Assembly: GCF_001881565.1 (NCBI RefSeq)
Contig: NZ_MPDJ01000009.1
Coordinates: 150,387 to 214,386 of the forward strand
DNA length: 64,000 nt
Source of the DNA: Eisenbergiella tayi
GTDB taxonomy: Bacteria; Bacillota; Clostridia; Lachnospirales; Lachnospiraceae
Reading direction: 5' to 3'
Shown: positions 8,393-16,860 of the stretch, one piece after another
Layout of the letters: each line of letters begins with the position of its first letter
Numbering within the stretch: the first letter of the stretch is position 1
Position numbers and translations under genes: made by a program
The notes under the pieces: generated by a model
What the model was told of the DNA's origin: nothing
The model's database searches: none
What the model saw: the letters and a program-made list of their open reading frames with translations, nothing else

Positions 8393-9325
8393 ATGAAAGT
8401 AGACAGGCTTGTCAGCATTATTATGATACTCCTTGATAAAAAGCGTATAGGCGCACAGGATCTGGCGGATATGTTCGAAGTTTCCCCCCGCACAATCTAC
8501 CGTGACATAGACGCCATTAACATGGCAGGTATTCCTGTCCGTTCGACATCGGGAGTGGGCGGCGGCTTTGAAATTATGGAGAAATATAAGATCGACAGAA
8601 AGGTTTTTTCGACTGACGACCTTTCCGCTCTTTTGATGGGGCTTTCCAGTCTTTCCAACATGATACGAGGTGATGAACTGGTACACGCCCTTGCGAAGGT
8701 CAAAAGTTTTATCCCTGCCGACAAAGCGAAGGACATTGAATTCAGGGCAAATCAAGTTTATATAGATTTGGATCCATGGATGGGCAACAGTAACACACAT
8801 CCGTATTTGGAAATCATCAAGACGGCTCTTCAGGAAAGCAGGCTGCTTTCATTTGAATATGCCGATCGATACGGGAAGAAAACCACACGGACAGCCGAGC
8901 CGTATCAGCTTGTACTGAAAAGCAGCCACTGGTATTGGCTGGGATACTGCCATAAACGAAATGATTTCCGCTTATTCCGGATATCCCGCATATCAAACCT
9001 GCAGATTCAGGACGAAACCTTTACGCCGCGGGAATACCCAAAACCGCAGCTGGATTTTACCGATATCGCAGCAGCCATGCAGACGAAAATAAAAGTCCGC
9101 ATTCATAAATCTGTCATGGAAAGAGCACTTGATTTCTGTACTTATGAAAACTTTTCACCGGACGGCGATGAGCATTATATTGTCAGTTTTCCTTTCATAG
9201 AGAATGACTACTACTACAATATTCTTTTCAGTTTCGGGGATAAATGTGAATGTCTGGAGCCGGAACATATCCGTACAGAAATGCTGCGCAGAATACATGA
9301 TATAGCTGCTTTATATGAAAAGTAG
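8393..9325 (+). CDS. YafY-type HTH/WYL-domain transcriptional regulator
   Basis: A 310-aa DNA-binding regulator. The N-terminal 60 residues are a DeoR-like winged helix-turn-helix (ADMFEVSPRTIYRDIDAINMA, then GIPVRSTSGVGGGF). Residues about 135-210 hold the WYL domain (LLSFEYADRYGKKTTRTAEP, then LKSSHWYWLGYC) and the C-terminal 90 residues the WCX extension. WYL domains sense small ligands or nucleic acids; here the likely target is the divergent DJ-1 gene and itself through the dyad at 8329-8354. The coding frame stays open after the TAG at 9323-9325 and continues as a relic of another gene. Confidence 0.88.
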   Translation: MKVDRLVSIIMILLDKKRIGAQDLADMFEVSPRTIYRDIDAINMAGIPVRSTSGVGGGFEIMEKYKIDRKVFSTDDLSALLMGLSSLSNMIRGDELVHALAKVKSFIPADKAKDIEFRANQVYIDLDPWMGNSNTHPYLEIIKTALQESRLLSFEYADRYGKKTTRTAEPYQLVLKSSHWYWLGYCHKRNDFRLFRISRISNLQIQDETFTPREYPKPQLDFTDIAAAMQTKIKVRIHKSVMERALDFCTYENFSPDGDEHYIVSFPFIENDYYYNILFSFGDKCECLEPEHIRTEMLRRIHDIAALYEK

Positions 9326-9589
9326 AACTGCCTCCCTGATATCACTCTGGTTCCCATTCTGGCAGGTTATTTCAATATCACCATTGATGAACTCTTTGAT
9401 TTCAACCTGAAGGAAATGCGGCAAAATGTAGATGAAATATGCCGGAAGGCCTGTAAATTCCGGGAAAGCGATCCCGGAAAAAGCCGGGCACTTCGGCTGC
9501 TTTCTGTAATGGAAGAAGAGGAAAAGAGCAGTGACTTCAGGACTTACTCGGATTATCTTTGCAGACCCATGGAAAGGCTGAAGATTTAA
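9326..9589 (+). pseudogene. 3' remnant of an XRE-family regulator
   Basis: The frame directly after the WYL stop reads NCLPDITLVPILAGYFNITI, then DELFDFN, the unmistakable end of an XRE helix-turn-helix domain. About 60 more helical residues follow (EEEEKSSDF near the end) to a TAA at 9587-9589. There is no start codon or ribosome-binding site, and the first two-thirds of the HTH are missing, so this is a truncated gene. The junction falls within a few bases of the WYL stop codon, which suggests a deletion or insertion that joined two loci here. Confidence 0.75.
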
Positions 9590-9637
9590 GAAAAGGATGG
9601 AAATTGATAATTTCCAAGAACTACTATAAATCCAAAA

Positions 9638-9853
9638 TTACCATGCTGTTCTTCCTGTCTTTATTAAACTATCAATATCCATATACGCATTCTCAATAGC
9701 CTCAATATGATATATTTCGTACATATTATAAACAAAATCAGTTAAATTCTTTTCATCTAATATTTTCAGTACCTCAGCGGCAGTTACCCCTTTATATTTT
9801 GCGTAACTCTCAAGAAGAAATGTAAAAAATTTAAATTCCTTACTCAACTTCAT
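9638..9853 (-). CDS. DUF3791 family small protein
   Basis: A 71-aa protein matching the DUF3791 pattern: a short helical N-terminus (FKFFTFLLESYAKYKGVTAA), then EVLKILDEKNLTDFVYNMYE and the acidic end YHIEAIENAYMDIDSLI. DUF3791 genes usually sit next to one or two other small genes, often including a DUF3990/HYD1-like ADP-ribosyltransferase toxin, and are treated as toxin-antitoxin components. No such toxin follows here. The ATG at 9853 (or a GTG at 9856) lies inside the 3' end of the 85-aa gene upstream, so the two are translationally coupled. Confidence 0.75.
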   Translation of the reverse strand: MKLSKEFKFFTFLLESYAKYKGVTAAEVLKILDEKNLTDFVYNMYEIYHIEAIENAYMDIDSLIKTGRTAW

Positions 9854-10097
9854 CACCCCTTATATACAAAGAATTTCTTGGGTCTCCGGTTGCTTCTTCT
9901 GCTTCCCACATATCAAAAACTGCTAATGGACTAAAATGCCACAATTTCATATCATCATTTGCTAACATTGCATGCGTTTTTGAATTCAAAAAAAGCCTGA
10001 GTGCTTCTATTTCAGAAATTCCACGATTCCTGGATATTAAAGAAGCAATTTCAGAATCGTAATTTTGGAGAATTGATGGTTCTGTCCTTTTATTCAT
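9840..10097 (-). CDS. small protein paired with DUF3791
   Basis: An 85-aa acidic protein with the pattern ISRNRGISEIEALRLFLNSK followed by THAMLANDDMKLWHFSPLAV and FDMWEAE. I know this pattern from small genes lying immediately upstream of DUF3791 genes in Firmicutes, where the pair accompanies a predicted toxin. It overlaps the DUF3791 gene by about 14 bp and is preceded by GGAGG (10102-10106), 4 nt before the ATG. There is no membrane segment. The biochemical role is unknown; antitoxin or adaptor is the inferred role, by position. Confidence 0.65.
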   Translation of the reverse strand: MNKRTEPSILQNYDSEIASLISRNRGISEIEALRLFLNSKTHAMLANDDMKLWHFSPLAVFDMWEAEEATGDPRNSLYIRGDEVE

Positions 10098-10240
10098 ACA
10101 GTTTTACCTCCAAATATCTTAATACTGAAAGACCCTTCCAAGTTAAAATTGAGTGTGCTGAACGAATCAGTAACGGAACATTCTCTAGATTTTGCTGTTG
10201 TTCTATTATATTATAAACGCACAGGAATATACTTACAAGC

Positions 10241-10813
10241 CTACTCTATCTCCTCCTGATAAACAAAGCAATCTGTCACATGATCATTCACCATGCCCGT
10301 AGCCTGCATGAATGCATAAATAATTGTTGAGCCGACAAACTTAAATCCCATCTTTTTCAAATCCTTGCTGATTTGATCCGATATCGGAGTTGTGGCCGGT
10401 ATCTCCTCCATCTTCTCCCAATGATTCTTAACCGGAGTATAATCCACATATGACCATATAAATTTATCAAAGCTTCCGTATTTTTCCTGTACTTCCAAAA
10501 ATGCCCTAGCATTTGTAACAGCGGCATTCACTTTGAGACGGTTTCTGATGATACCCTCATTTGCCAGCAGCCCCTGTATTTTTTTCTCACCATAAAGGGC
10601 CACCTTGTCCGGAGCAAATCCATCAAAAGCTTCCCGGAACGCCTCTCTTTTTTTGAGTACGGTGATCCAGTTAAGCCCGGCCTGCATTCCTTCTAATATC
10701 AGCATTTCAAACAGTTTGTTGTCATCATGAACAGGACGTCCCCATTCATTGTCATGATAATCGATGTATATGGGGATATCCCCCGCCCAAGAGCACCTTT
10801 TTTTCTCACACAT
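10241..10813 (-). CDS. tag: DNA-3-methyladenine glycosylase I
   Basis: A 190-aa Tag glycosylase that excises 3-methyladenine from alkylated DNA. It opens with the family signature CSWAGDIPIYIDYHDNEWGR, continues with the helix-hairpin-helix region (LILEGMQAGLNWITVLKKR, then FREAFDGF) and ends with the Zn-site residues in KKMGFKFVGSTIIYAFMQA and VNDHVTDCF. The zinc ligands of the family (an N-terminal Cys and two His plus a Cys near the end) are all present. It is a single gene with flanks of over 140 bp on both sides, and an AAGG-like ribosome-binding site precedes the ATG. Confidence 0.95.
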   Translation of the reverse strand: MCEKKRCSWAGDIPIYIDYHDNEWGRPVHDDNKLFEMLILEGMQAGLNWITVLKKREAFREAFDGFAPDKVALYGEKKIQGLLANEGIIRNRLKVNAAVTNARAFLEVQEKYGSFDKFIWSYVDYTPVKNHWEKMEEIPATTPISDQISKDLKKMGFKFVGSTIIYAFMQATGMVNDHVTDCFVYQEEIE

Positions 10814-10964
10814 AAGATATTTCCTTTCCGTCTGGTTTATTTTCTGTATCCCAATAAATTGTTACTCTTCACTCTGTGAAACGATACTTTCCTTTTGTGT
10901 TTTTATTATAAGCTATATACGTCAGTCTTGTCTATTACGGCTTAAATCTTCCCTCTGAAACCTG

Positions 10965-11028
10965 ATAAAAGAAAAACAGCCTGCATCCGGAAGGGAGCGT
11001 CGCTCCCCCCAAAGTCCACGGCTGTTTT
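10965..11028 (-). terminator. terminator of the GH101-like/ABC operon
   Basis: The outer stem AAAACAGCC (10973-10981) / GGCTGTTTT (11020-11028) encloses an inner hairpin GGGAGC (10993-10998) / GCTCCC (11002-11007). On the minus strand the stem runs into GGCTGTTTTTCTTTT, a typical intrinsic terminator for the operon that starts near 16632. Confidence 0.85.
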
Positions 11029-11056
11029 CCATTCAGCGAATTCCCGAATCTCTATA

Positions 11057-12976
11057 TCACTTAATCTCATACTCCCCGGTTCCCAAATCCACTGTCACAC
11101 AGGTCCCGTCTGAGAATACTGTCCGTTGTTTCATCCCGTCCTCATCCAGCAGTTCGTGCCTCATCATCTCACAGAAGGCGACCTTTTCATGGAGCTCCTG
11201 CACGACCTTACAGCGGGATATCATTTCCTCAATCCACATTCCTGAGCTGTCGGTGAAGGAACCGTCCATATTTTCATAGGCTCCGTCCCGAAGCAGATAG
11301 GGCATACCCGCGTTGAGAAGCGCATATCCCATAAAATCCTCCATACCCTCTGTCTTATCCATCATCCACGGTTCCAGCACGCAGTCGTGATAGACCAGAT
11401 TAAACAGGGGAACCGGGATTCCTTCCCTGGACGTTCCGGGACTTTTCAGCATAAACGAATAAGGCGCATAATGGCAGAAAATCAGGCTCTGCATGCTCCA
11501 GTCGGAAACCTCCTCCGAACTGGTCATGATTCCTCTGGCCAGCAGCCAGTCAAAGCACTGCTTTCTGTATTCATAGCATTCCCGTCTTGTCATCCGGTGT
11601 CTCGGATTATCACACTCATCCCCCTCATTGCAGGTGAATACATCCAGATAGGCACCGTCCAGCTTAATGCCATGGCGGAAGAGGTCCTGGAAATTCCGCT
11701 TGACATAATAGGGCGCCTGGGTTCCGCACAGATAGGTCTGGGGGCCTCCCGCCCACCTTTTATGTTTCGGTATCGTGCCGTCCGTAAGCCTTACCGCATA
11801 TTCCTCATCAAAGGTATCCGCATCCAGATAGTAATCCCTGTACTGGTCATGAATTCCAAATAAAAAGCCGCAGCGGTGAACGGTATTCACCAGATCCTTC
11901 ATTCCTTCCCAGCCTCCGGCTTCCTTACAGGCGTTCCTGTAATCCGGGTGCTTATTATCATAACCCGGATCCGCCCAGCCATCAAGATGTAAAAAGAGCT
12001 TCTTTACCCCCATTTTTCTCAGGTTACCCATCTGCATCTCCCGGACGGTAAAGGATGTGACATGATTGTTTTTTTCGGGATCGGTTTTATCATAGAAATC
12101 CGATTCCGGATTCACATTTGTTTTGATACCGCAGTGCATAATGCTGCAGCCTACAAGCTTCTTTATGGCAGGAACCCTGATCATTTTTTCCGCAAGCGTA
12201 ACAAAAAGCCCTTTGTCCTTTACATAGTTCCGATAAATCTTGCAGAGCTCATTATAGTCGCAATTGTCGGCAAACACATACTCCATACAGCGTCTGTAAT
12301 CCATCTTTCCAAGGCTCGGCTCCCACCAGGTGCCGATATGGGTATAGGGACCGCCCGCAGGATGTTCCAGCCAGACTCCCCCATTCCAGGGTGTGGACGC
12401 TATCGCTATGTATCCGGCTCCATTTTTGATCTGTCCATACCAGGGCATGTAGCTGCCGGCTGTGAGAAACCTTCCGTTAAAGGCAGGCGCGCCGGCCTGT
12501 ATTTTCCAGTTATTGGGAATCAGCAGCCCCTGCCCCTCATTTACAAGGGTCTGCCACTGCGGAGACGGTTCCTCAAATTCCATACAGCCCGGCCATCTGA
12601 CTTCTTTTACATCGAGCCCTTCTTCACAGATGGGAATCCATTCAAAATGGACTCTCCCATACAGCTTTCCGCCCTTTCCCGAACCGGCGCACCAGTCCTC
12701 TTCCATCTCCTCCACCCAGACAGATGTTTCAAAAGAATAGGATTCTTCCTCTCCATCCAGCATCCGATAGGAGGAACGGATTCCTTTCCCCACCCCCGAT
12801 ACAAACTTTTCATGCCCGATCTCCTGCCAGCGTGAAAAGGGAATTGTTTCCTTTTCTGTGATAACCGCAGGGCAAAAGCCGTCCGCCCATTTCCAGTCCG
12901 CTGCGCCGGCTTTGATATCCAGGTGCAGCGTTTCTTCATTAAGATGCAGTATAATCCCGGATGCTTCTGCTTTCAT
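11057..12976 (-). CDS. GH101-like/DUF5696-type glycoside hydrolase
   Basis: A 639-aa protein without a signal peptide, so it is probably cytoplasmic. An N-terminal beta-sandwich (about residues 1-240) is followed by a TIM barrel. The barrel shows LFLHLDGWADPGYD, then FLFGIHDQYRDYY, GIKLDGAYLDVFTCNEGDE and GIMTSSEEVSDWSM, the arrangement of the endo-alpha-N-acetylgalactosaminidase-like/DUF5696 enzymes. The Asp in YLDVF is the best nucleophile candidate and the Glu in SSEEV the acid/base; both are inferred. It is the last gene of the binding-protein/permease operon, so it probably splits the oligosaccharide that the importer brings in. The linkage cleaved is not predictable. Confidence 0.65.
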   Translation of the reverse strand: MKAEASGIILHLNEETLHLDIKAGAADWKWADGFCPAVITEKETIPFSRWQEIGHEKFVSGVGKGIRSSYRMLDGEEESYSFETSVWVEEMEEDWCAGSGKGGKLYGRVHFEWIPICEEGLDVKEVRWPGCMEFEEPSPQWQTLVNEGQGLLIPNNWKIQAGAPAFNGRFLTAGSYMPWYGQIKNGAGYIAIASTPWNGGVWLEHPAGGPYTHIGTWWEPSLGKMDYRRCMEYVFADNCDYNELCKIYRNYVKDKGLFVTLAEKMIRVPAIKKLVGCSIMHCGIKTNVNPESDFYDKTDPEKNNHVTSFTVREMQMGNLRKMGVKKLFLHLDGWADPGYDNKHPDYRNACKEAGGWEGMKDLVNTVHRCGFLFGIHDQYRDYYLDADTFDEEYAVRLTDGTIPKHKRWAGGPQTYLCGTQAPYYVKRNFQDLFRHGIKLDGAYLDVFTCNEGDECDNPRHRMTRRECYEYRKQCFDWLLARGIMTSSEEVSDWSMQSLIFCHYAPYSFMLKSPGTSREGIPVPLFNLVYHDCVLEPWMMDKTEGMEDFMGYALLNAGMPYLLRDGAYENMDGSFTDSSGMWIEEMISRCKVVQELHEKVAFCEMMRHELLDEDGMKQRTVFSDGTCVTVDLGTGEYEIK

Positions 12977-13033
12977 CTTGTGTAATCCTCCTGTTCATGT
13001 AATTTATTTATGTAAAAAAGTTTTCCTGTTCAC

Positions 13034-13912
13034 TTATTCTTTCACCGCGCCGATCATAACGCCTTTGGTAAAATATTTCTGCAGGAACGGATAAACAAAA
13101 AGAATCGGCACGGTTGCAACCATGATTGTTGCATATTTAATACTTTGGGCAATTGCCTCCGCGTCTCCGCCCGCGCCTCCGTTCATCGCCTGTATATCAT
13201 TGGATATCAGTATTTCCCGCAGTATCACCTGCAGCGGGTACAGTTCCCTGTCCCTTAAAATAGTAGAGGCCCAGAACCATCCGTTCCATATGGATACGCC
13301 GTAATAAAGAATCATTACCGCCATAATCGCCTTGGACAGCGGCAGAATAATGCGGAAGAGGATGGTCATATGACCCGCTCCGTCAATTTTGGCCGCCTCC
13401 GTCAGACTGTCCGGAATGGATTCGAAGGAAGTCCTGAGAATGATCATATTATAGGTGCTGATCATAAAGGGAATGATCAATCCCCATCTGCTGTTAATCA
13501 TATGCAGATCCTTCAAGGTCAGATAAAAGGGTATCATACCGCCTGAAAAAAACATGGTAAACAGGATTAACAGCATCAGTGGTTTTTTAAACATCACATC
13601 TTTTCTGGAAAAGAAATAAGCAGCAAGAGCTGTCATAATCAAATCCAGTATAACACCAACCACAAGTATAAACAACGTATTCGCATAGCCCTTGAGTATC
13701 ATCGGATTCTGAAATACTTTAACATAGGCCTGCAGGTTAAAGCCAAGCGGTTTCAGCAGGAATCCCGACTGAGCCATCAGCTGGTTGCTGTCGCTGAAGG
13801 AGGCCATGGCCACATGCCACATAGGGTAGAGGCATACCAACACAATAAATGACAGTATGATATAGTTTACAACCTGAAATATTTTCTCTCCATAAGACAT
13901 TCTAACTTTCAT
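13034..13912 (-). CDS. sugar ABC transporter permease (LplC/YtcP-type)
   Basis: A 292-aa inner-membrane permease of the CUT1 carbohydrate family with six predicted membrane segments. The EAA cytoplasmic loop reads SLTEAAKIDGAGHMTILFRI near residue 185. The C-terminal FVYPFLQKYFTKGVMIGAVKE is typical of LplC-like permeases. It pairs with the permease just upstream (13 bp gap) and the lipoprotein binding protein at 14932. No ATP-binding subunit is nearby, as is usual for this group, which borrows a shared MsmX/UgpC-type ATPase encoded elsewhere. The substrate is probably an oligosaccharide released by the lyase locus. Confidence 0.9.
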   Translation of the reverse strand: MKVRMSYGEKIFQVVNYIILSFIVLVCLYPMWHVAMASFSDSNQLMAQSGFLLKPLGFNLQAYVKVFQNPMILKGYANTLFILVVGVILDLIMTALAAYFFSRKDVMFKKPLMLLILFTMFFSGGMIPFYLTLKDLHMINSRWGLIIPFMISTYNMIILRTSFESIPDSLTEAAKIDGAGHMTILFRIILPLSKAIMAVMILYYGVSIWNGWFWASTILRDRELYPLQVILREILISNDIQAMNGGAGGDAEAIAQSIKYATIMVATVPILFVYPFLQKYFTKGVMIGAVKE

Positions 13913-13925
13913 TTTTTCTCCTCCC

Positions 13926-14846
13926 CTACCACAGGCTGCTCTCTGTTGTTTTTTTGGAAATCTGATTGGTAATAAACAGCAGAATACAGTTGATTACAGA
14001 GTTAAACAGACCGATTGCCGTGGAATAGCTCCAATCCTGTTCGATCAGGCCTGCTCTGTACACATAAGAAGAAATGATGTCTGCGGTTTCATAGGTGGAT
14101 GGATTATAGAGCAGTATCGTCTTTTCATATCCCATGCTCATAAGAGAACCCATTCTCAGAATCAGCATAATAATGATAGTTGGTGCGATTCCGGGCAGTG
14201 TCACATGCAGCAGCTGTTTCCATTTTCCCGCTCCGTCTATGGAAGCCGCTTCATACAGCTGGCTGTCCACACCGGACAGTGCGGACAGATAGATAATGGA
14301 GCCCCATCCCACCTCCTGCCATATGCTGGACACGGTATATATGGTCCGGAAATAAGCCGGATCCTGCAGCAGAGGGACTCTCGTTCCTCCAAACAGGACG
14401 ATAATATCATTGAAAAGGCCTGTTGTCAGACAGAAGTCCTTTATCATACCGCAGGCGACTACCAGCGATATAAAATGAGGAAGGTATGTAATTGTCTGTG
14501 AAATCTTTTTAAATTTCCTTCCCTTTACCTCATTCAGCAGAAGAGCCAGAATAATAGGCGCAGGGAAACCGAATATAATGCTGTAAATGCTCAGCAGCAG
14601 TGTATTTCTCAGAAGTCTTCCAAAATACGGGCTGCCGAAGAATCTGTTAAAGTTCTCAAAGCCCACCCATTCGCTTCCGAAAACACCCTTTGCCGGTGTA
14701 TAATCCTTGAATGCAATGATGGCACCATACATGGGCTTGTACATAAATATTGCATAGAAAATAATGACAGGCAAAACCAACAGATATAACGACCAGTTCC
14801 GCCGAAAGTCCTTTTTTATCCTGTAACCCAACGAATTCCCATTCAT
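13926..14846 (-). CDS. sugar ABC transporter permease (LplB/YteP-type)
   Basis: A 306-aa CUT1-family membrane permease. The N-terminal LYLLVLPVIIFYAIFMYKPM and YGAIIAFKDY are diagnostic of LplB/YteP proteins, and the EAA loop (QLYEAASIDGAGKWKQLLHV) lies near residue 200. I placed the start at the ATG at 14846, behind GGAAAGGACAG; the upstream in-frame extension (to 14909) reads into the intergenic region and is G/P-rich. It forms the transmembrane channel with the LplC-like partner. Confidence 0.9.
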   Translation of the reverse strand: MNGNSLGYRIKKDFRRNWSLYLLVLPVIIFYAIFMYKPMYGAIIAFKDYTPAKGVFGSEWVGFENFNRFFGSPYFGRLLRNTLLLSIYSIIFGFPAPIILALLLNEVKGRKFKKISQTITYLPHFISLVVACGMIKDFCLTTGLFNDIIVLFGGTRVPLLQDPAYFRTIYTVSSIWQEVGWGSIIYLSALSGVDSQLYEAASIDGAGKWKQLLHVTLPGIAPTIIIMLILRMGSLMSMGYEKTILLYNPSTYETADIISSYVYRAGLIEQDWSYSTAIGLFNSVINCILLFITNQISKKTTESSLW

Positions 14847-14931
14847 TTTTCTGTCCTTTCCCTGATTTATAAACGGCCGGGGGCTGTTTGCGCAACCGCC
14901 CCCGGCCATAAACTATCCGATCCCCCCGGTA

Positions 14932-16632
14932 TTATCTTGCGTTATAGCGTTCCAAAGCCGCATTTTCTATTTCGAGCGCCCTGTCCAGCTTCATGCCCTG
15001 TAACGTTTCGATATACTTATCCCAGTTATCGAAGCTTTCTGTACCAAAAATAAATTTCAGTGACATTTCTGAGACATAGGTACCCAGTTCATTCGTTATG
15101 GTAGCCAGCTCTTTCGATTCCTCCTGCGTAGGAGTTATGTTGGGAACCGTATGCTTTCTGGCATCCGGAACGGCCCACACACTGGGACATTCTTTTACGG
15201 CAGGAAGCTGAAGGTACTGTTCCAGGTAATTCAAATCCTGTACAAAAGGCCCGTTATAGTTGGCACGGATATATTTTGCCAGAGACTGTGCAAGCGGCCA
15301 TCCATCCGGATTATTGATGACGATATCGCTGTATTCTGCCTTGCCGTTCTTCATTTCATAAGAAACACCTTCGATACCGAAATTAAACATGTTATGTCCC
15401 GCTTCCGAATATCCATAGTCCAAAAATTTTGCCGCCAGCTCCACATTCTTACAGCTGGTGGTTATAGCCGCGGAAACATCAGGGAACTGGTTTTCCACAT
15501 AACCATACTCGGGTACCGCACCCTTTTCCGTTGTCGGCGTAGGGGTCGCAACAAGCTCGTAGCCGGGATCACTCTGCTGTGCGCTTGTCATAAACAGCTG
15601 CATACGGCTGGCTGCCCATCCTACCGATGCGCCGGCTTTGCCGCTCGTCATTTTGGCTGTTACCTGGTCTCCGTTCAGGGTTGCGATGTCTCTGTCGAGC
15701 AGCCCTTCATTGTACCACTGGTTCAATGTCATCAGATAATCCTTATAGCCTTCCTGTGCCGGAGCGAAGGCAACCTTTCCCTGATCATCCAGAATAAACT
15801 GGGTTCCGTTTGCCGTGCCTACTTTAAATGCAAACGCAATGGGATTGGAGTCCTTGAAATTGGTCCAGTCAAAGCAGAGAGGAGCCTCCGCACCTTTTTC
15901 TTCTTTAAAGGCGGTCAGTACATCATGCCATTCATCTACGGTTGCGGGGACCTCCATACCCAGCTCTTCCAGCCAGTCCTGACGGACAAAGCCGCCCACA
16001 GTATAACATAGCTTGTCCTCGCCGCGGATAAACGGGAAGGCGAAATAGTTGCCGTCATCCGTTTTGATCATTTTGTCAATATCAGGATTTTCAGCCAGGT
16101 ACTTTGTGATATTGGGGCAGTACTCTTTAAAAATGTCATTCAGAGGAATGATAACCCCGTCCTTGATCGCTTTCTCCGGTCCGCCGGGATAATTCTTTAC
16201 CCACTGCCACTCCATGATATCAGGAAGGCTGCCGTCCGCAACTATCAGATTAAACTGCTCCTTTTCCTGGCCTGCCGCCGGGTGCTGGAACTGTATCGTC
16301 ACTCCGGTCTGTTCCTGCCATGCTTTTCCCAGCTCCGTATCGCCTAAATTCGTAAAATTTGCGGACACATTGGGATTCAGCTGCAGCCAATAAGTAAGGG
16401 TCCCTCCCTCTGCCAGAGGATAAGTACCGGCCTCTGCCCCTGCCGTCTCAACAGTTTCCGCGCTGTCCGCCGGTGTCTCTGCCGCCGCGCCGGCGGTATC
16501 CGTCTCGTTCACCTGTGTGCCCGCATCTGCACCGGCGCCCTCTTCTGAAGAGCCGCCGCAGCCGGCCAGCAGGGATGCGGCTGTCAGCGCCGCCGTCAAT
16601 AATGCCACCGGTTTTTTCAGATTTCTTCTCAT
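14932..16632 (-). CDS. extracellular solute-binding lipoprotein of the sugar ABC importer (LplA-type)
   Basis: A 566-aa family-1 type binding protein. The signal peptide ends in the lipobox LLAGC, with Cys25 as the lipidated residue. A Ser/Ala/Glu/Thr linker follows (residues 26-70), then a two-lobed binding domain with the family features YWLQLNPNV and DIMEWQWVKNYPGGP. It captures oligosaccharides at the outer face of the membrane and hands them to the two permeases downstream. It is the first gene of its operon; the terminator of the regulator gene lies just upstream. Length is typical for the Lpl/Ytc group, which is larger than the classical maltose-binding type. Confidence 0.92.
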   Translation of the reverse strand: MRRNLKKPVALLTAALTAASLLAGCGGSSEEGAGADAGTQVNETDTAGAAAETPADSAETVETAGAEAGTYPLAEGGTLTYWLQLNPNVSANFTNLGDTELGKAWQEQTGVTIQFQHPAAGQEKEQFNLIVADGSLPDIMEWQWVKNYPGGPEKAIKDGVIIPLNDIFKEYCPNITKYLAENPDIDKMIKTDDGNYFAFPFIRGEDKLCYTVGGFVRQDWLEELGMEVPATVDEWHDVLTAFKEEKGAEAPLCFDWTNFKDSNPIAFAFKVGTANGTQFILDDQGKVAFAPAQEGYKDYLMTLNQWYNEGLLDRDIATLNGDQVTAKMTSGKAGASVGWAASRMQLFMTSAQQSDPGYELVATPTPTTEKGAVPEYGYVENQFPDVSAAITTSCKNVELAAKFLDYGYSEAGHNMFNFGIEGVSYEMKNGKAEYSDIVINNPDGWPLAQSLAKYIRANYNGPFVQDLNYLEQYLQLPAVKECPSVWAVPDARKHTVPNITPTQEESKELATITNELGTYVSEMSLKFIFGTESFDNWDKYIETLQGMKLDRALEIENAALERYNAR

Positions 16633-16782
16633 AAAGCTTCCTCCTTATAGTGGAAATGATAATTTTTGCAATGATCCATTGCGGTATATTGCAGAAACAC
16701 ATGCTGTTTACACTTATTCACTCTGCATGCCTTTCACCCATATTTTATATTTACCATTGTGCATTTTATATAGATAAAACAC

Positions 16783-16821
16783 AAAAAAGATTGACAAAAT
16801 CTAATGATTTTATCAATCTTT
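16783..16821 (-). terminator. terminator of the AraC sensor gene
   Basis: A 16-bp stem with one mismatch (16786-16801 with 16806-16821, loop of 4) is followed on the minus strand by TTTTTTGTGTTTT. It closes the 19137-16861 regulator gene and separates it from the binding-protein operon. Confidence 0.85.
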
Positions 16822-16860
16822 TATGATGATTTTTAAAGTATATCTGCAATTTCAAGAATA

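Noticed and set aside
13926..14909. Search for an ATP-binding subunit gene beside either importer
   Set aside because: No Walker A plus ABC signature was found in the two operons; these importer types normally use a shared ATPase encoded elsewhere, so absence is not an anomaly.
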